Notes: generated from the sequence alone by a model not told the origin. A stretch of 64,000 nt of DNA from Microbispora rosea (GCF_900156315.1 NZ_FTNI01000021.1:111889-175888); one strand, 5' to 3'. Positions 19,194-28,524 are shown, numbered from the stretch's first letter. Numbers and translations: made by a program.

Positions 19194-20270
19194 ATGGGAG
19201 ATGATCCCTGCGTGGAAGAGACGAGACGCGGCCGTCCGACCATGAACGACGTGGCCGCCGCGGCCGGTGTGGCACTCAAGACCGTCTCCCGCGTCGTCAA
19301 CAGCGAGCCCGGCGTCAACGCCGCGACCGCGAGCCGCGTGCAGGCGGCGATCGAGCGCCTCGGCTACCGCCGCAACGACAGCGCGCGCATCCTGCGCCGG
19401 GGCCGCACGGCGAGCATCGGCCTGGTCATCGAGGACGTGGCCGACGCCTTCTACTCCAGCCTCAGCCGCGCCGTCGAGGACGCCGCGCTGCACCACGGCT
19501 ATCTGCTGTTCACCGGGTCGTCCCGGGAGGACGCGGCCCGCGAGCGCGACGTCGTGCTGGCCTTCTGCGCCCGCCGCGTGGACGGGCTGATCATCGTGCC
19601 GGCGGGAAGCGACCACGGCTACCTCGCGCCCGAGCTCGAAGCCGGGATCAAGGTGGTCTTCGCCGATCGGCCGCCGGGCGCGGGATGCGAGGCCGACACC
19701 GTCCTGTGCGACAACGTGGGCGGGGCCCGCATGGGCACGGCCCATCTGATCGCGCACGGCCACCGCCGCATCGCCTTCCTCGGCGACTCCCCCCGGATCT
19801 TCACCGCCGCCGAACGGCTGCGCGGCTACCGGCAGGCGCTGGCCGCCGCCGGCCTGCCGTACGACGAGGGCCTGGTGGCCATGGGGCCTGCGGACCCGGC
19901 GCGGATGCGGGCCGACCTGACCCGGCTGCTCACGGCGTCCGAGCCTCCGACCGCGTTGCTGACCGGCAACGGCCGCACCACCGTGGAGACCCTGCGTGCG
20001 CTGGCGTCGCTCACCGACGCCGCCGACGCGGGCTCCGCAGCCGGCCTCGCCCTGGTGGGGTTCGACGACTTCGAACTGGCCGACCTGCTGGGCGTCACCG
20101 TGGTGGCCCAGGATCCCGCCCGGCTCGGCCGTACGGCCGCCGACCTGCTGTTCATGCGCCTGTCCGGGGACGAGGAGCCGACCTGCAGGATCGAGCTGGC
20201 TACGCGGCTGGTTCCGCGGGGCTCGGGCGAGCGTCCTCCCCTCCCCCTCCGGGACCGTACGGCGGGCTGA
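19194..20270 (+). CDS. LacI family transcriptional regulator
   Basis: A 358-residue repressor. The helix-turn-helix is PTMNDVAAAAGVALKTVSRV at about residues 15-34, followed by the hinge (ERLGYRRNDSARILRRG) and a periplasmic-binding-protein-like sugar domain with LVGFDDFELADLLGVTVV. The operator just upstream matches one before the glucose-type ABC importer operon, so it probably represses that operon and itself. ATG at 19194 is used; GTG at 19212 is an alternative. On the opposite strand an MFS frame runs through the whole gene without a stop. Confidence 0.93.
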   Translation: MGDDPCVEETRRGRPTMNDVAAAAGVALKTVSRVVNSEPGVNAATASRVQAAIERLGYRRNDSARILRRGRTASIGLVIEDVADAFYSSLSRAVEDAALHHGYLLFTGSSREDAARERDVVLAFCARRVDGLIIVPAGSDHGYLAPELEAGIKVVFADRPPGAGCEADTVLCDNVGGARMGTAHLIAHGHRRIAFLGDSPRIFTAAERLRGYRQALAAAGLPYDEGLVAMGPADPARMRADLTRLLTASEPPTALLTGNGRTTVETLRALASLTDAADAGSAAGLALVGFDDFELADLLGVTVVAQDPARLGRTAADLLFMRLSGDEEPTCRIELATRLVPRGSGERPPLPLRDRTAG

Positions 20271-20276
20271 CCCGCC

Positions 20277-21680
20277 CTGACCGGCCGCCGCGCGGATCGC
20301 CCGCAGATCGCCGCGCAGGTCACCGCGCAGGTCACCGCGCAGCGCGAGCACGACGGCGATCACGCCGCAGCCCGACAACGCGATGGCGAGATGGGCGGGC
20401 ACGAGCTCGGCGACAGCGCCCACGGCGGCGGCGCCCAGCGCCTGGGCCGTCATCAACCCGGAGGTCTGCAGGCCGAACGCCTGCCCGCGCGCGGCCTCGG
20501 GAACCGTATCGAGGAACCGACGCTGGAGCCCCAGGTTGTAGGCGAGCCCCGCCGCGGCCAGGGCGGCCAGCGCCGCCGCCCCGGCGACCCCCGGGCGGGC
20601 CGCGAACCCGAGCAGCGGCGCGCCCAGCAGGAGCGCCAGCGGGAGGGTCAGCCGTTCGCGCGTGGCGGGCGCGGCGAACCTGCCGACGGCGAACTCCCCC
20701 ACGCCCATGCCCGCCGCCGCGGCGGCCAGCACGACCCCCGCGCCCCACGCCGATCCCTCACCTGTGAGGTAGGGCACGTAGACGGCCTCCGCACCGACCG
20801 AGAGCATCGGCGGCAGCCACCCGGCCAGCAGCAGTCCCCTGACGGCCCGGTCGGCCAGCAGCGCCCGGTTGACCCGCAGCGTCGTCCGTACGGCCCCCGT
20901 GTCCCGAGTCGAACGCGTGTGCCGAGTCGAACGCGCCTGTCGAGTCGAACGCGTGGGGCGGGGGGAACGCGTGGGGCGGGGGGAACGCGTGGGGCGGGGG
21001 GAACGCGTGGGGCGGGGGGAACGCGTGGGGCGGGGGGAACGCGCCGGGCGGTCGCGCAACCCCCGACGGGTCAGCGCCGCGCTGCCCAGCGAGAGCGCGG
21101 CGGTGATCAGCAGCGCCCCGTGCGGGCCGGTCACGGCGAGCAGGGCCCCGCCGACGGCCAGGCCGGTGACCTGCGCGCCCGCCGAGGTCGTGGTGAACAC
21201 GGCGCGGCCGAGCACGTACGCGTCCCCCGCCAGCACGTCGGGCAGCACGGCGGCGCGCGCGGCCGAGAACAGGGGTGCGGGCACCCCCGCCGCGAACACC
21301 AGCGCGAGCATGACCCCGATCGGCAGGTCACCGATACCGAGGCCGCCGATACCGAGCACCAGGCACGTGCCCACCCGCAGGAGGTCGCCCGCGACCATGA
21401 GGGCCCGCGGTCGCCACCGGTCGGCGAGCGACAGCAGGAGCATCCCGCCCGCCACCTGCGGGAGGAACCCGATCATGTACGCCAGCGCGGCCAGCCCGGG
21501 CGACCCCGTCCGCGCGTAGACGAGCACGGAGAACGCGAGCATCTTCACCGTGTCACCCAGGACCAGCAGGAGCTGGCTCCCGAACAGCACACGGAACTCC
21601 GCGACGGCGAAACACGCCCGGAACGTCGATCTCTCCTGGTTCGCAGCCTCGTTCGCGGCCTGGTTCGCGGCTTGGGTCAC
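20277..21680 (-). CDS. MFS transporter without a normal stop codon
   Basis: The recognisable 12-helix part covers about 460 residues, with FGSQLLLVLGD at the start and GLQTSGLMTAQALGAAAVG near the end. Start GTG at 21680 is chosen because GGGAGGTG lies just upstream. The frame does not end where the family ends: it stays open to 18732, antisense through the LacI gene and into the IclR gene. The end given here is where the homologous part stops, not a real stop. Near this point there is a 12-bp triplicated GACCTGCGCGGT unit (protein RGDL repeated), so a slippage frameshift is a plausible cause. A central loop has eight 6-residue RSPRPT-type repeats. It may be a damaged gene. Confidence 0.65.
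20898..21041. repeat. 18-bp tandem repeat in the MFS gene, eight copies
   Basis: Five nearly identical copies of CGTGGGGCGGGGGGAACG follow three diverged copies. They encode RSPRPT x5 then RSTRQA, RSTRHT and RSTRDT, in the cytoplasmic central loop of the transporter. The period keeps the reading frame. Confidence 0.95.
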
Positions 21681-21733
21681 GGCGCACCTCCCGGCGCCCA
21701 TGCTCGGCGCGGGGCCCCCGGGCGCGCTAACGT

Positions 21734-21749
21734 TTCGGAAATGGCCGAA
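21734..21749. promoter_or_regulatory. Candidate operator in the MFS-ArsR divergent promoter
   Basis: Inverted repeat TTCGG-AAATGG-CCGAA lies 11 bases before the start of the winged-helix regulator and 54 bases before the MFS start. Confidence 0.4.
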
Positions 21750-21759
21750 GGGTGAGCGT

Positions 21760-22764
21760 GTGTACCGGATCGAGGTGAGCCCGCAGGACATCGCCGCCAG
21801 CCGGTTCGCGATCTCCCCGCTCAACGAGACCATGCACGCGATGTGGATGCTGTCGGGCCGGATGCAGGCGGGCGCGCACGCGTCCTGGGCCGCGACGGCG
21901 CGTCCCCGGTTCGCTCGGCTGCTGTCCGGCAGCCCGGGAGCGCGCGCGATGGTCGCGCTGTTCCGGCATGGCGCCTACATCGCCGACTTCATCGCGCCGC
22001 CGCCCACCGGGATCGACGTCGCCTTCGCCGAGGAGATCGCGGCGATGCGGGCCACACCCCTGGAGCGGGCGCGGGCCGAGATCGCGATGTCCCTGGACGG
22101 GCGGCCGCCGCCGCCCGCCGAGATCATGGGGGTCCTGGAGGACGACGACGTCGTCGCGCTCCTGGCCGACGGGATCGAGCGCACCTGGACCGAGCTGGTC
22201 GCGCCGCAGTGGCCCCGCTTCCGGGCGATCCTGGAGCGCGACGTGATCCAGCGGGCCGGGCGGCTGGCGACGTACGGCTGGGCGGCGGCGCTCGACGACC
22301 TCGGCCCGCGGGTCCGCTGGCGGCCGGCGTCGGCCCGCATCGAGGTGGCGGCACCCGGCGGCCGGGACGAACGGCACCGGCTCGGCGGCCGCGGCCTGCT
22401 GTTCCTGCCCAGCCTCTTCGTCCGCAAGGTGATCGCCTACCTCGACGAGGCGTGGCCGTACGCGCTGGTGTATCCCGCCCGTGGGGTGGCGGCTGCGCAG
22501 CCGCGGGCGGGCGGCGCGACCGCGCTCGCCGGGCTGGTCGGCAGGTCTCGGGCCCGGATCCTGGCCGAGCTGGAGACCCCGGCGACCACCACGCAGCTCG
22601 CCGCCCGCCTCGGGCTGGCGCTGGGCACGGCCGGCGGCCACCTGACCGCGCTGCGCGCGGCCGGGCTGGTCGCCGGCGCCCGGGTCGGACGGCAGGTCCT
22701 CTACCGCCGCACCCCGCTCGGGGACGCGCTGGTGGCCGGCCGCCTCGACTCCCTCGGCTCCTGA
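21760..22764 (+). CDS. ArsR-like winged-helix transcriptional regulator
   Basis: A 334-residue protein. The first 240 residues are a DUF5937-like domain typical of actinobacterial ArsR-like regulators. The C-terminal winged helix contains ILAELETPATTTQLAARLGL and LTALRAAGLVAGARVGRQVL. GTG at 21760 follows AAGGGTGAG; the longer frame from 21550 runs over the divergent promoter and is unlikely. It is divergent from the MFS gene with an inverted repeat between them, so it probably controls that transporter. Confidence 0.85.
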   Translation: MYRIEVSPQDIAASRFAISPLNETMHAMWMLSGRMQAGAHASWAATARPRFARLLSGSPGARAMVALFRHGAYIADFIAPPPTGIDVAFAEEIAAMRATPLERARAEIAMSLDGRPPPPAEIMGVLEDDDVVALLADGIERTWTELVAPQWPRFRAILERDVIQRAGRLATYGWAAALDDLGPRVRWRPASARIEVAAPGGRDERHRLGGRGLLFLPSLFVRKVIAYLDEAWPYALVYPARGVAAAQPRAGGATALAGLVGRSRARILAELETPATTTQLAARLGLALGTAGGHLTALRAAGLVAGARVGRQVLYRRTPLGDALVAGRLDSLGS

Positions 22765-22790
22765 GACTCAGCCCTTGAGACTCAGCCCTT
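22763..22790. repeat. 14-bp tandem duplication spanning the permease stop
   Basis: GAGACTCAGCCCTT occurs twice in tandem between two convergent genes. The second copy contains the stop of the minus-strand permease; the first copy is a decoy of it. Recent slippage is the simplest explanation. Confidence 0.9.
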
Positions 22791-23675
22791 GAGCGCGCCC
22801 GCCATGAGGCCGCGCATGAAGAACCTGCCGAGCAGCACGTAGATGACCATCGTGGGGATGGACGCCAGGATCGCCGCCGCCATCTGCTGGCTGTACGGCG
22901 TCGTCACGGCGCCCGCGATGTTGTTGAGCATGACCGTGGTCGGCCAGGAGCTCGGCCCGGTGAGGAAGACCGCGAACAGGAAGTCGTTCCACATCGAGGT
23001 GAACTGCCAGATGATCACCACGGCGAACGCCGGGCCGGAGACCGGCAGCACGATCGACCAGAGCGTCCGCAGCATCCCCGCGCCGTCGACGCGGGACGCC
23101 TCGATGAGCTCGTCCGGGATCGTGACGTAGTAGTTGCGGAAGATCAGCGTGCAGATCGGGATGCCGTACACCACGTGGGCGAGGACCAGGCCGGGGATGC
23201 CGCCGTACAGCTGCACGCCGAGCGTGTCGCCCACGTTCACCATGAGCTGCACCAGCGGGATCATCACGCCCTGGTAGGGGATGAACATGCCGAACAGGAA
23301 CAGCGTGAACAGCACGTCGGCGCCGGGGAAGCGCCACTTGGACAGCACGTACCCGTTGAGCGCCCCGAGGGCGGCGGAGATCAGCGAACCGGGGACCGCG
23401 AGCAGGAAGCTGTTGACGATTCCGGGTTCGAGCTTCTCCCAGGCGACGCTCCACGCCTCGGTCGTCCACACCTTGGGGAGGTTCCACGCCTGCGTGGGGT
23501 CGGCCTCGGTGAGCGGCTTGAAGCTCGTGACCAGCAGCACGTAGACCGGGATCAGGAAGACCAGGACGAACAGCAGCAGCAGGACGAGCCGCACCCACAT
23601 GCCGGCCCGGCCCTTGTCGCGGACCGGGGCGGCGGGCGCCGTGCGCGGGGCCTTCTCGGCGACGTGCGCGGTCAT
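22782..23675 (-). CDS. Sugar ABC transporter permease 2 (CUT1, GtsC-like)
   Basis: A 297-residue inner-membrane permease with six helices and the EAA loop IPDELIEASRVDGAGMLRTL that contacts the ATPase. The protein resembles the second permease of glucose/mannose-type importers. Its ATG overlaps the TGA of the first permease (ATGA), so the two are coupled. No ATPase gene follows; in actinobacteria a shared MsiK-type ATPase often serves such operons. Confidence 0.92.
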   Translation of the reverse strand: MTAHVAEKAPRTAPAAPVRDKGRAGMWVRLVLLLLFVLVFLIPVYVLLVTSFKPLTEADPTQAWNLPKVWTTEAWSVAWEKLEPGIVNSFLLAVPGSLISAALGALNGYVLSKWRFPGADVLFTLFLFGMFIPYQGVMIPLVQLMVNVGDTLGVQLYGGIPGLVLAHVVYGIPICTLIFRNYYVTIPDELIEASRVDGAGMLRTLWSIVLPVSGPAFAVVIIWQFTSMWNDFLFAVFLTGPSSWPTTVMLNNIAGAVTTPYSQQMAAAILASIPTMVIYVLLGRFFMRGLMAGALKG

Positions 23676-24565
23676 GAGCGCTTCCCCTTACGGGCGTCCC
23701 AGATCAGGTAGGGCACGACGAAGACGGCGACGGACAGCACGATGTAGGACGCGATCGTCGCGCCCTTCGCCGGGTCGTGGGAGTCGTAGACCGCCGTCCA
23801 CATGAACGTCGCGGGCACGTCGGTGATGATCTGCTTGCCCGACACCGCGACGACGAGGTCGAAGACCTTCAGCGAGATGTGGCCGAGGATGATCAGCGCG
23901 GACAGCGTCACCGGGCGCAGCATCGGCAGCACCACGTGCCGGTAGACCCCCCACTCGCTGCAGCCGTCCACCCGGGCGGCCTCGCGCAGCTCTTCCGGCA
24001 CGCCCCGGAACCCGGCGAGGAACAACGCCATGATGTATCCGGACATCTGCCAGACCGCCGGGAGCGCCATGGCGGCCATTCCCCAGTCGGGATCGCGGAA
24101 CCACTGCCATTGCAGGAAGTCGAGCCCGAGATAGTGGAAGAGCCGGTTGAGCCCGACCGCGTGCTCACCCGTCGCGCTGTTCATCAGCCAGCGCCAGACC
24201 ACGCCGGTGGCGATGAAGGAGACGGCCATCGGGAACAGGTAGACGGCGCGGAAGCCGCTCTCCGCCCGGATGCCCTTCTCCATCAGGAAGGCGAGGAGCC
24301 AGCCGAGGACGAGCGCGCCGCCGACGAAGACCACGGTGAAGACGATCGCGTGCCGGACCGAAAGGCCCCAGCGCTCCTCGCTCCAGATTCCGGTGAAGTT
24401 CTCCAGCCCGACGAAGTTGCCGGGGATCTCCGCGATCTCGTCGTGCTTGTCGGTCATGGCGAGCTTGAAGTTCCAGCCGAGCAGGCCGTACACGAAGACC
24501 GCGATGAGGATGATCGACGGCGACACCAGGAGTAGCCCGGGCAGCCATCTGCGCACCCGTGTCAC
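23672..24565 (-). CDS. Sugar ABC transporter permease 1 (CUT1, GtsB-like)
   Basis: A 297-residue permease with six predicted helices and the EAA loop VPEELREAARVDGCSEWGVY. It pairs with the downstream permease to form the transmembrane channel for the sugar-binding lipoprotein encoded just upstream. The start is GTG at 24565 with GAGAGG six bases upstream. The gap to the binding-protein gene is about 70 bases. Confidence 0.92.
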   Translation of the reverse strand: MTRVRRWLPGLLLVSPSIILIAVFVYGLLGWNFKLAMTDKHDEIAEIPGNFVGLENFTGIWSEERWGLSVRHAIVFTVVFVGGALVLGWLLAFLMEKGIRAESGFRAVYLFPMAVSFIATGVVWRWLMNSATGEHAVGLNRLFHYLGLDFLQWQWFRDPDWGMAAMALPAVWQMSGYIMALFLAGFRGVPEELREAARVDGCSEWGVYRHVVLPMLRPVTLSALIILGHISLKVFDLVVAVSGKQIITDVPATFMWTAVYDSHDPAKGATIASYIVLSVAVFVVPYLIWDARKGKRS

Positions 24566-24636
24566 TTGTACCTCTCAGGAGTCGAGTACGGCCCACGCCG
24601 TTGTGGACCCGGCGTGGGCCGTACGAGGAGATCAGC

Positions 24637-25920
24637 TCACTGGCCGCTGTTCTTGGCCGCCGCGACCAGCGCCTGCTGGAACTTGGCGACGTCGTTGTCC
24701 TGCTGGAACAGACCGACCGCGTCGGTGATGGCCTGACGCCACTGGTCGTTGGCGACCACGCCGTGCTGGATCGAGCCGGCCAGCTTGTCGCTCGCCCACT
24801 GCTCCAGGTCCCACGACAGGTAGTCCTTGTAGAGGGACTGGTCGGCGTCCTTGCGGGCCGGGATCGAGCCCTTCAGCGGGTTGAACGCGTCCTGGCCCTC
24901 CTTGCTGGCGGCCACCTTCAGCCACGCGATCGCGCCGTCGCGGTTGGGCGCGCCCTTCGGCAGGGTGAAGCTGTCGGACAGCCACATGAAGGTGCCGTCC
25001 GTGCCCGGCGACGCGGCCCAGTCGAAGTCCTTGTGCGACTCCTTGCCGAGGCCGCCCTCCGGCGGGTTGTGGAAGTAGCCGTAGGCCCAGTCGCCCATGA
25101 TGTTGAAGGCCGCCTCGCCGTCGGCGACCTGCTTGGCCGCCGGCTGCCAGTCGTCCTGCGGGCTGCCCGCGTACGACAGGATGGTCTTGAAGTTCTCCAG
25201 CGCCTTGGTCACGTTCGCGTTGGACCAGTCGGCGTTCGCCGTCCACAGGGCGTTGTACGCGTCGGTGCCGAGCGAGCCGAGCAGCACGGACTCGAGCAGG
25301 TGCACCAGGGTCCACTGCGAGCCGATCGACAGCGGGATCTTCCCGGACTTCTTCACCTTGTCGAGGTCGGTGATGAACTCCTCGACGGTCTTCGGCGCGC
25401 CGTCGATGCCGGCCTTCTTGAGAACCGAGGGGTTGAACCACAGCACGTTCGACCGGTGGATGTTCACCGGCACGGAGTACACCTGGCCCTGCACCGAGAT
25501 CTGGTCGATGAGCTGCTGCGGGAAGACTTCCTTGAGCTTCAGCTCGTCGTACAGGAAGTTCAGCGACTCCAGCTTGCCGCTCTTGATGTAGCCCTGGAGC
25601 TCGGCGCCCGCGTGGCCCTGGAAGGTGTCCGGGGGCTGGTTGGCCTGCAGCTTGCTCGACAGAAGCGCGCGGGCCTGGTCGCCCGAGCCGCCCGCCACCG
25701 CGGCGTCGAAGAACTCGAAGTTCGGGTTCTGCTTGGCGAAGATCTCACGCATCGCCTTGAGGCCGTCGGCCTCACCGGGGCCCGTCCACCACGAGAAGAC
25801 CTCGACCTTCCTCGCGGCCTGACCGCCTCCACTCTCCTGCTTGTCACCGCCACCACAGGCGGAAAGAGTGAGCAGACCTGCAACAGAGACCGCGACGGCC
25901 GCCATCCACCGTCGTCTCAT
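24637..25920 (-). CDS. Glucose/mannose-type sugar-binding lipoprotein (GtsA-like)
   Basis: A 427-residue lipoprotein with a signal peptide and lipobox LSAC at residues about 18-21. The mature start VEVFSWWTGPGEADGLKA and the PPDTFQGHAGAEL segment match the glucose/mannose binding-protein subgroup (GtsA, Thermus-type) rather than maltose-binding proteins; this is by pattern recognition. It captures the sugar outside the membrane for the two permeases. ATG at 25920 has AAAGGA eight bases upstream. An 18-bp operator lies about 60 bases upstream of the start. Confidence 0.9.
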   Translation of the reverse strand: MRRRWMAAVAVSVAGLLTLSACGGGDKQESGGGQAARKVEVFSWWTGPGEADGLKAMREIFAKQNPNFEFFDAAVAGGSGDQARALLSSKLQANQPPDTFQGHAGAELQGYIKSGKLESLNFLYDELKLKEVFPQQLIDQISVQGQVYSVPVNIHRSNVLWFNPSVLKKAGIDGAPKTVEEFITDLDKVKKSGKIPLSIGSQWTLVHLLESVLLGSLGTDAYNALWTANADWSNANVTKALENFKTILSYAGSPQDDWQPAAKQVADGEAAFNIMGDWAYGYFHNPPEGGLGKESHKDFDWAASPGTDGTFMWLSDSFTLPKGAPNRDGAIAWLKVAASKEGQDAFNPLKGSIPARKDADQSLYKDYLSWDLEQWASDKLAGSIQHGVVANDQWRQAITDAVGLFQQDNDVAKFQQALVAAAKNSGQ

Positions 25921-25976
25921 CGCAACATTCCTTTCCTGCTTTTCACGAGGATTTCGGGCCCCCGAAGACACATATG

Positions 25977-25994
25977 GCTGACAACGTTGTCAGC
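25977..25994. promoter_or_regulatory. 18-bp LacI-type operator of the sugar ABC operon
   Basis: GCTGACAACGTTGTCAGC is a perfect 18-bp palindrome. It contains the exact GACAACGTTGTC core found before the LacI gene (19170-19181). It lies 57 bases upstream of the binding-protein start. Confidence 0.85.
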
Positions 25995-26149
25995 AGGCCC
26001 CATCAACCCACTTTCAGCGGCACGCCGTCAAGTTTGTGCCGATAACGTCTCTGCATACCGGCCCTGGCTAGGTGTTAGGGGCATGCGTCAAAGCGATCGG
26101 CGCGACCGGGGCGCGGGAAATTGTCGGCGCCGGCGCTCACACTGCAGGC

Positions 26150-28054
26150 ATGACGGTCACACAACAGGGGGGACCTGATCATCTGTCGGAGGACGACCTG
26201 CCGGACATGGCCGACGTCGAGTCTCCGCAATGGGCGCGACACTACGGAACGATGGCGGGGCTGGGCTTCCTCACGGTCGCGCGGCGGCTGCCCCGGCTGA
26301 TCCGGCAGGCGCTGGGCATCGCCTGGGAGGCGAGTCCCCGCGACACCGTGGCCACGGTCACACTGAGCACACTCGGCGGCGTCTTCACCGCCTTCGGCCT
26401 GCTCGCCACGACGGGCGTGCTGACCGCGCTGTTCCAGGCGGGCCCGACTCCGGAGCGGATCCGGGCCGCGCTGCCCAGCCTGCTGCTCGTGGGCCTTGCC
26501 GCCACCGCGCGCACGACCCTGCAGGCGGGCGCCGGTTGGGCCCAGTCCCGGCTCGAACCGCAGGTCAGCCGGATCACGGAAGAGCGCCTCTACACCCTGA
26601 CCAGCCGGGTCGACCTCGTCTGCTTCGACGATCCCGAGTTCCACGACGCGCTGCAGCGGGCCCGCATGCGCGGTATGCAGATGGCCGAGATGGTCGTGAG
26701 CACGGCCATCGACACACTGGCGGGCCTGGTCGGCATCGCGGCCGCGGCGGGCGTGCTGGGCGTGCTGCACCCCGTGCTGCTGCCGCTGCTCCTGCTCGCG
26801 GTCGTCCCCGACGCCTGGGCGGCCGTACGGGCCGCGCGGATGCGCTACACGACCGCCCTGGTGCTCGTCCCGGCCAGACGGCGCAAGTGGATCATCGAGG
26901 AACTGCTGGCGGACAAGGACACCGCGGCCGAGGTCCGCACGTTCACCATGCGCGGCTTCCTGCTGCGGATGTTCGACACGGTCGCCCGGGGCGAGCAGCG
27001 GGTCATGCTCGACCTCGCGCGGCGGCAGACCGTCGCCCGCGTCCTCGGCGAGGCACTGGGCGGCCTGGGGCAGGGCATGGTCTACGTCGCGCTCGGCCTG
27101 CTGCTCGCGGCGGGCGCGGTGCCCCTCGCGGTGGCCGGCACCGCGGTGCTCGCCATCCGGTCCGGGCAGACCTCGCTGTCGAACTTCATGTACGCGACGA
27201 ACCGGCTCTACGAGGAGGGGCTCTACTTCACCGACTTCCTGGACTTCATCGCGCACGCCGAGGGGCGCATCCCGCCCGCCCGCGACCGGACGGCCCCCGG
27301 CGACTTCGGCCGCATCACGGTCGAGGAGGTCACCTTCTCCTATCCCGCCGCGCCGGCCCCCGCCCTGCGCGGGGTGTCGGTCCGTATCGAACGCGGGGAG
27401 GTCGTGGCTCTCGTCGGCGAGAACGGCTCGGGCAAGACGACCCTCGCGAAGATCCTCGCCGGGCTGTACGAGCCGGACGGCGGCCGCGTCCGGTGGGACG
27501 ACGCCGACCTGGCCGAGGTCGATCCCGACAGCCTGCGCCGCAGGATCGCGGTCATCGCCCAGGACCACACCCGGTGGCCGCTGACCGCCCGCCACAACAT
27601 CACCATGGGCACGGAGAAGGGCGAGGCCGAGGTGACCCGCGCCGCCGAGGTCGCCGGCGCCGACCAGGTCATCGCCGAGCTCCCGTACGGCTACCGCACG
27701 CTGCTCGACCGGCGGTTCAAGAACGGCCACGAGCTGTCGGGCGGGCAGTGGCAGCGGATCGCGGTGGCCCGCGGGTTCTACCGGGACGCGCCCCTGCTGA
27801 TCTGCGACGAGCCCACGGCCGCCCTCGACGCCAGGGCGGAGCACGCGTTGTTCGAGCGGATCCGGGAGCACGCCGACGGCCGGACCGTGCTGCTCATCAC
27901 CCACCGCCTCGCCAGCGTGCGCTACGCCGACCGCATCTACGTGCTCGACCACGGCAAGGTCCGCGAGCACGGCACGCACGAGGAACTGATCGCCCTCGAC
28001 GGTCTCTACGCCGACCTCTACAACCTCCAGGCCGAGGCCTACCGCTCGGCCTGA
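26150..28054 (+). CDS. ABC exporter, fused membrane and ATPase domains
   Basis: A 634-residue half-transporter. A six-helix membrane domain (about residues 50-380) is followed by an ATPase with Walker A GENGSGKTT, signature LSGGQWQRIA, Walker B LLICDEPTAAL and the H-loop LLITHRLAS. It probably acts as a homodimer. Similar stand-alone exporters occur with peptide or antibiotic genes, but none are adjacent. ATG at 26150 is preferred; upstream in-frame GTG at 26072 is possible. It is divergent from the sugar-importer operon and convergent with the MerR gene. Confidence 0.9.
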   Translation: MTVTQQGGPDHLSEDDLPDMADVESPQWARHYGTMAGLGFLTVARRLPRLIRQALGIAWEASPRDTVATVTLSTLGGVFTAFGLLATTGVLTALFQAGPTPERIRAALPSLLLVGLAATARTTLQAGAGWAQSRLEPQVSRITEERLYTLTSRVDLVCFDDPEFHDALQRARMRGMQMAEMVVSTAIDTLAGLVGIAAAAGVLGVLHPVLLPLLLLAVVPDAWAAVRAARMRYTTALVLVPARRRKWIIEELLADKDTAAEVRTFTMRGFLLRMFDTVARGEQRVMLDLARRQTVARVLGEALGGLGQGMVYVALGLLLAAGAVPLAVAGTAVLAIRSGQTSLSNFMYATNRLYEEGLYFTDFLDFIAHAEGRIPPARDRTAPGDFGRITVEEVTFSYPAAPAPALRGVSVRIERGEVVALVGENGSGKTTLAKILAGLYEPDGGRVRWDDADLAEVDPDSLRRRIAVIAQDHTRWPLTARHNITMGTEKGEAEVTRAAEVAGADQVIAELPYGYRTLLDRRFKNGHELSGGQWQRIAVARGFYRDAPLLICDEPTAALDARAEHALFERIREHADGRTVLLITHRLASVRYADRIYVLDHGKVREHGTHEELIALDGLYADLYNLQAEAYRSA

Positions 28055-28084
28055 ACCACCCGCCCGAGCTACCTGCCCGAGCCA

Positions 28085-28117
28085 CCTGCCCGGCCGCTCA
28101 CCAGCGGGCCGGGCAGG
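28085..28117. terminator. Bidirectional hairpin between ABC exporter and MerR genes
   Basis: An 11-bp perfect inverted repeat (CCTGCCCGGCC / GGCCGGGCAGG, 11-nt loop) between two convergent genes. Confidence 0.75.
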
Positions 28118-28125
28118 CGTGCGTC

Positions 28126-28524
28126 TCAGGAGGCCTGCTCGCAGTCCGGGAGCATGTCGCGCATGGTGAGCACGTCCTTGTAGTACTGGATCTTCCGCTG
28201 GATCCCGCCCTGCTTCTGGCGCAGGTCGGCGATCTGGGCCTCGACCTTCCGGTCGTGCTCGTCCAGCAGCGCGATCCTGTCCTCGACGGTGTGCTCGCCC
28301 TGCCGTACGAGCTGGGCGAAGCGCAGCATCTCCGCGATCGGCATGCCGGTGTCGCGCAGGCAGCGGATCATGCCGAGCCAGCTCACGTCGTCCTCGCTGA
28401 ACCGCCGCTGGCCTGCCGCGTTACGGCCGACCGGCTCCAGCAGCCCAATCCGTTCGTAATACCGAAGGGTGTCGAGGCTGAAACCGGTCTCCTCGACGAC
28501 CTGTCCAGGTGTGTACACGGCCAC
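28126..28524 (-). CDS. MerR family transcriptional regulator
   Basis: A 132-residue regulator. The helix-turn-helix and wing are in VVEETGFSLDTLRYYERIG and the following GQRRFSEDDV. The C-terminal half is a long coiled-coil dimerisation helix. It lacks the conserved metal-binding cysteines of MerR or CueR; there is a single late Cys in LPDCEQAS. The AdhR/NmlR-like group is a possible class. The start is GTG at 28524 with AGGA eight bases upstream. Its targets are unknown, possibly the gene upstream. Confidence 0.88.
   Translation of the reverse strand: MAVYTPGQVVEETGFSLDTLRYYERIGLLEPVGRNAAGQRRFSEDDVSWLGMIRCLRDTGMPIAEMLRFAQLVRQGEHTVEDRIALLDEHDRKVEAQIADLRQKQGGIQRKIQYYKDVLTMRDMLPDCEQAS

Noticed and set aside
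18732..20276. About 500-residue C-terminal extension of the MFS protein
   Set aside because: The frame is antisense to well-conserved LacI and IclR genes, and its residue makeup is that of a shadow frame (Arg, Gly, Gln-rich) with no domain.
25977..25994. CebR or other cellulose operator before the sugar ABC operon
   Set aside because: The palindrome is GACAACGTTGTC, not TGGGAGCGCTCCCA, and it matches the site before the local LacI gene.
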